From NCBI GenBank assembly GCA_964423545.1, contig CAYRFV010000211.1:1-9955 (forward strand): DNA of 9,955 bases. The letters are read 5' to 3'. The notes under the pieces were generated by a model. It made no database searches. It saw only the letters and a list, made by a program, of their open reading frames with translations, and was not told where the DNA came from. This document shows positions 7,375 to 9,955 of this stretch, one piece after another. How positions within the stretch are numbered: the stretch's first letter is position 1; each line of letters starts with the position of its first letter. Source of the DNA: JALOOE01 sp964423545 (GTDB lineage Bacteria > Chloroflexota > Anaerolineae > CG2-30-64-16). The position numbers were made by a program, and so were the translations under genes.

Positions 7375-8799
7375 TCACTCCTCCGGCAGGATCTTCCCCG
7401 GATTCAGAATCCCGTTCGGGTCGAACGCGGCCTTGATGCGCCGGTGCAGTGCGATTACTGCCGGATCGAGCGCGATGGACAGATAGGGTGCGCGTTTCGA
7501 GCCGATGCCGTGTTCGCCGCTGATCGTGCCGCCCAGGCTGACCACTAACGTATACAACTCGGTGAGGAACGCGCGGCATGCGGTGCGCCATGCCTCATGC
7601 GGCACACCCGGCTCCGCCATCGTATGCAGGTGCATGTTGCCGTCGGCGACGTGGCCGAAGCAGAAGGGGCGCATATGATGTCTGGCCGCGAGCGTTTCCA
7701 GCTGGGGCAACAACGGGGGGATTTGAGCGAGCGGCACGACCATGTCTTCATCGAGCTGCTCGACTGCCAACGAGCTGAACGCCTCGCCGATTTTCTGCCG
7801 CGGCCGCCACATCTTTCGTGCGGTGGGCGGCGTATTGCCCACATAGATATCGAGTGCGCCGCACTCCATCAGCAGGCTCGCTACGGCATCCTGCGCAGCT
7901 TCCACCTCAGCCGCCGCGTAGCCATCCACCTCCACCAGCAGCAGCGCCCTGGCGGCGGGATGCGGAAGTTTTTCCCCGATGAACTCGTACGATAGCTTCA
8001 TGGCCGCTTCGTCCATGAATTCGACGGCCGACGGAACCAACCCGCCCTTCTGAATGATGCGCGGCACCGCGTGGATCGCAGCATAGGCATCAGAAAAAGG
8101 CGCCAGCAGCACAGCCTGGGCCGCCGGGAAGGGAATCAACCGCAAGATGATCTGGGTGAAGATACCGAGCGTCCCCTCGGAGCCGACCAGCAGATGCACC
8201 AGGTCGTAGCCGGTGACATCCTTCAGTCGCTTGCCGCCGAACTGCACGATCTCGCCTGTGGGCAGCACCACCTCAAGCCCCAGCACATAGCGGCTCGTCA
8301 CGCCATATTTGACCGCCCGACCGCCACCGGCGTTCTCGGCGACATTGCCTCCGAGCTGGCACAACTCAACGCTCATCGGATAGCCGGCATAGAAGAGCCC
8401 ATGCGCTCGCACCGCCTCGCTCAGCGCATTCGTGACTACGCCGGGTTCGGCAACCACGACCAGGTTCTCCAGATCGATCTCGATGATGCGGTTCATCCGC
8501 TCCACCGAGAGCAGGATGCCGCCGCATACGGCCACTGCTCCGCCCGACAGCCCCGAGCCCGCGCCGCGCGGGGTGACGGGGATGCGCTCGCGATTGGCGA
8601 GTTGCATGATGGCGGCTATCTCGATGGCGCACGCCGGCTTGACCACCACATCGGGGAGGCGATCATGGTCACGGCCAAAGCTTTCGTCGTGAGCATAATC
8701 ACGCATGCGCTCCGCATCGGCGTAAATGACGTGTTGGGGGCCGACGATGTCGCGCAGCTGGTCCACGATGGCTGGAGTGACAGGGCTATATTGAGGCAT
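7375..8799 (-). CDS. FAD-linked oxidase, GlcD/D-lactate dehydrogenase type
   Basis: This 474-residue flavoprotein oxidises a 2-hydroxy acid such as glycolate or D-lactate. The PCMH-type FAD domain (about 50-200) carries PRGAGSGLSGGAV (77-89) and GGNVAENAGG (150-159). The C-terminal FAD-oxidase domain (about 225-470) carries GHVADGNMHLH with His383, His390 and His392, the likely metal or substrate ligands, then GEHGIG (428-433) and the terminal FDPNGILNPGKIL. Length and motif order are normal for GlcD. The segment before GGNVAEN reads YPMSVELCQL, which differs from the serine/glutamine-rich version I know from classical GlcD, so the substrate is left open. No GlcE or GlcF partner is nearby. 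GAGAAGG at 8804-8810 (minus strand), four bases before the ATG, supports the start. A TATTCT at 8815-8820 (minus strand) could be a -10 box, but no -35 is apparent. Confidence 0.93.
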   Translation of the reverse strand: MPQYSPVTPAIVDQLRDIVGPQHVIYADAERMRDYAHDESFGRDHDRLPDVVVKPACAIEIAAIMQLANRERIPVTPRGAGSGLSGGAVAVCGGILLSVERMNRIIEIDLENLVVVAEPGVVTNALSEAVRAHGLFYAGYPMSVELCQLGGNVAENAGGGRAVKYGVTSRYVLGLEVVLPTGEIVQFGGKRLKDVTGYDLVHLLVGSEGTLGIFTQIILRLIPFPAAQAVLLAPFSDAYAAIHAVPRIIQKGGLVPSAVEFMDEAAMKLSYEFIGEKLPHPAARALLLVEVDGYAAAEVEAAQDAVASLLMECGALDIYVGNTPPTARKMWRPRQKIGEAFSSLAVEQLDEDMVVPLAQIPPLLPQLETLAARHHMRPFCFGHVADGNMHLHTMAEPGVPHEAWRTACRAFLTELYTLVVSLGGTISGEHGIGSKRAPYLSIALDPAVIALHRRIKAAFDPNGILNPGKILPEE

Positions 8800-8843
8800 G
8801 GGACCTTCTCACGGAGAATAGGAGCGAGAGTACGGCAGCGAGC

Positions 8844-8869
8844 AGCGTGGCTCTCCGTGCCTCCACGCT
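8844..8869 (-). repeat. Stem-loop between the zincin and FAD oxidase genes
   Basis: AGCGTGG (8844-8850) pairs perfectly with CCACGCT (8863-8869) around a 12-base loop. On the transcribed minus strand it begins 14 bases after the zincin stop codon. No T-run follows, so it may be a 3'-end or processing hairpin rather than a full terminator. A chance origin in GC-rich DNA is possible. Confidence 0.35.
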
Positions 8870-8883
8870 CCTGTCCGCCGATA

Positions 8884-9252
8884 TCAATAGGCGCCGAGAT
8901 CGTGCAGCCGCTCATCGCTGATCCCGAAATAATGCGCGATCTCGTGCAGCACCACGCGACGCACGGTCTCACGCAGCTCCGCCTCAGAGCGGCACTGCGC
9001 TTCGATGGGCCGCTGGTAGATGCTGATCTTGTCAGGCGCCACCAAGCCGTATTGGGTGGTGCGCTCGGTCAGTGGAACGCCATGATAGAAGCCGAGCAGA
9101 TCATAGGGTGAGCGAATCCGAGCCAACCGCATGGTGTGACGGTCGGGGAATTCCTCCACAATCACATCGACGTTGTCGAGCCGCTCCTGAAAGAACTCGG
9201 GCAGATCGTTGACGACCTGCGCCACCAACTCCTCGAACTGTTCCGTTTCCAT
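8884..9252 (-). CDS. Small zincin-like metallopeptidase (PF06262-like)
   Basis: This 122-residue cytosolic protein has a near-C-terminal zinc motif HEIAHYFGISD: His103, Glu104 and His107 form HExxH, and Asp113 is placed as the third ligand (HExxHxxGxxD). A segment before it, PYDLLGFYHGVPLTER, is typical of the minimal zincin family of about 110-130 residues found widely in bacteria. It would be expected to hydrolyse peptides, though members remain poorly characterised and no substrate is known. There is no signal peptide. The ATG at 9252 has no ribosome binding site, and an extended -10 element ends only eight bases upstream, so the transcript is probably leaderless. The GlcD-type oxidase follows 84 bases downstream on the same strand and may be partly co-transcribed. 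Confidence 0.9.
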   Translation of the reverse strand: METEQFEELVAQVVNDLPEFFQERLDNVDVIVEEFPDRHTMRLARIRSPYDLLGFYHGVPLTERTTQYGLVAPDKISIYQRPIEAQCRSEAELRETVRRVVLHEIAHYFGISDERLHDLGAY

Positions 9253-9260
9253 AAGCGGCC

Positions 9261-9269
9261 ATTATAGCA
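9261..9269 (-). promoter_or_regulatory. Extended -10 promoter of the zincin gene
   Basis: Read on the minus strand, 9269 to 9261 is TGCTATAAT: a perfect TATAAT preceded by the TGn extension. The expected -35 position (around 9284-9289) reads TCGCGC, a poor match, which the TG extension can compensate for. Eight bases separate the box from the ATG at 9252, placing the transcription start at or next to the first codon. Confidence 0.7.
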
Positions 9270-9425
9270 TCGAAGCGTCATTCGCGCGATTGATGAGGGC
9301 CTGCTGATCGAGTGTCCGACTGCCCGGACCGAACGTATCTTTCAGCATCTTGTGACGTTCTAGCCAACGATTCAAGACGACGCAGAGAAATGCCGGCCTG
9401 CGGTGGCTCGGTGCGGAGGGAACCT

Positions 9426-9955
9426 ATGCTCATCCCCAAGACTCGTCAGACGCTCAAGCGGCGCCAGGTCGTGCCGGCAGGCGGTCTGCCCCCTGCGACC
9501 TCTTCCGGGCGCAGCCGCGAGCAGGCGGCCGCACACGTGGCGGGGCGACCACAACCAGCGGCCGCGCCGGCTGCGCTGCCGGCTGCGCTGCCGCTTCCGC
9601 CCCTCGCCGCGATTGCGCTGGGCAGGCTGACCTTCGGACCACGGCCGGGCACGTTCGATTACAGCACCTTCAATGCGCTGCCCGGCGCGACAGACGCGGC
9701 GAAGCTCGCCAGTTTCATCGACTGGCAGCTTGCGCCCGACGCGATCGACGACACCGCCTGCCAGGCGCTCATCGACGCAGCCAACCTGACCACCCTGACC
9801 AAATCGCTCACGCAGTTGTGGGCCGATCACTACGTGTCGCAGAGCGGCGACCGCGTGCAGCCAGTATACGAAGTGTTCGCGGCGACCTGTCTGCGGGCCG
9901 TCTACAGCCAACGGCAGTTGTTCGAGCTGATGGTGGATTTCTGGCACAATCATTT
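9426..9955 (+). CDS. DUF1800 family protein, N-terminal part (truncated by window end)
   Basis: The frame is open from ATG 9426 to the window edge (176 full codons) with no stop. After a basic N-terminus (LKRRQVV) and a Pro/Ala-rich linker (about residues 17-62), the family motif RLTFGPRPG begins at residue 67. It is followed by FIDWQLAPDAIDD, LTQLWADHY and, at the window end, FELMVDFWHNH (172-176 FWHNH), a hallmark of DUF1800. Family members are often exported, are of unknown biochemical function, and are frequently followed by a DUF1501 gene, which would lie outside the window. The arginine pair is not followed by a hydrophobic core, so I do not see a Tat or Sec signal. GGAGGG at 9415-9420, five bases before the ATG, supports the start. 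The gene is divergent from the zincin, and no clear promoter was found in the 173 bases between them. Confidence 0.88.
   Translation, partial: MLIPKTRQTLKRRQVVPAGGLPPATSSGRSREQAAAHVAGRPQPAAAPAALPAALPLPPLAAIALGRLTFGPRPGTFDYSTFNALPGATDAAKLASFIDWQLAPDAIDDTACQALIDAANLTTLTKSLTQLWADHYVSQSGDRVQPVYEVFAATCLRAVYSQRQLFELMVDFWHNH
9567..9590 (+). repeat. 12-bp tandem repeat, two copies, inside the DUF1800 gene
   Basis: CCGGCTGCGCTG occurs twice in direct succession (9567-9578 and 9579-9590), followed by a partial third copy (CCGCTTCCG). It is in frame and encodes PAAL twice within the Pro/Ala-rich linker before the DUF1800 core. A 12-bp unit can expand or contract without shifting the frame. Confidence 0.75.

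Noticed and set aside
8071..9111. 346-residue + strand open frame
   Set aside because: It is antisense to the FAD oxidase and spans the intergenic region and the zincin. The composition is shadow-like, and both minus-strand genes carry catalytic motifs.
9253..9425. Promoter for the DUF1800 gene in the divergent intergenic region
   Set aside because: TTGTGA at 9350-9355 has only CAAGAC at the expected -10 position, and GTATCT at 9335-9340 has no -35. No pair is good enough to annotate.
9372..9953. 193-residue minus-strand open frame at the window end
   Set aside because: It mirrors the DUF1800 gene, whose + strand frame carries RLTFGPRPG and FWHNH motifs and a ribosome binding site.

Overview
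This is a GC-rich stretch of bacterial chromosome, most likely from a Chloroflexota (Anaerolineae-like) genome assembled from a metagenome. The taxonomic guess is inference. It rests on a secreted jelly-roll protein ending in a YLPxV-type tail, a DUF5666 repeat protein, a long VanW protein with a Pro/Thr-rich tail and a DUF1800 protein. A 10-base N run at 2252-2261 shows that two contigs were joined there. No mobile element, CRISPR array, tRNA or rRNA was recognised.

Positions 1-2170 look like an export-related block on the + strand. It holds the proline-rich C-terminal end of a probable upstream gene (stop at 100-102), a secreted jelly-roll protein (121-780) and a secreted protein made of five DUF5666-like repeats (855-2063). 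A hairpin and then a rho-independent terminator (2130-2166) close the block. A sigma70-type promoter (2204-2232), a 13-bp inverted repeat around the N gap and a ribosome binding site then lead into an aldo/keto reductase (2308-3267). Argininosuccinate lyase ArgH follows (true start GTG at 3363), and its stop codon overlaps the ATG of a class I SAM-dependent methyltransferase (4739-5365). A strong promoter (5375-5403) then drives a membrane-anchored VanW-family cell-envelope protein that starts with TTG at 5458.

The strand switches at 7362/7375, where VanW converges with a GlcD-type FAD-linked oxidase at a 12-base gap. Upstream of the oxidase, on the same strand, is a small HExxH zincin (8884-9252). 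Its extended -10 element lies 8 bases before the ATG, so its mRNA is probably leaderless. Past a 173-base divergent intergenic region, a DUF1800 gene begins at 9426 and runs off the end of the window.

Most genes here are metabolic or cell-envelope genes, and I see no convincing new multi-gene system. The points most worth a second look are the C-terminal YLPxV tail, the DUF5666 five-repeat array, the inverted repeat over the predicted transcription start at 2239, the leaderless zincin and the coupled argH-methyltransferase pair.
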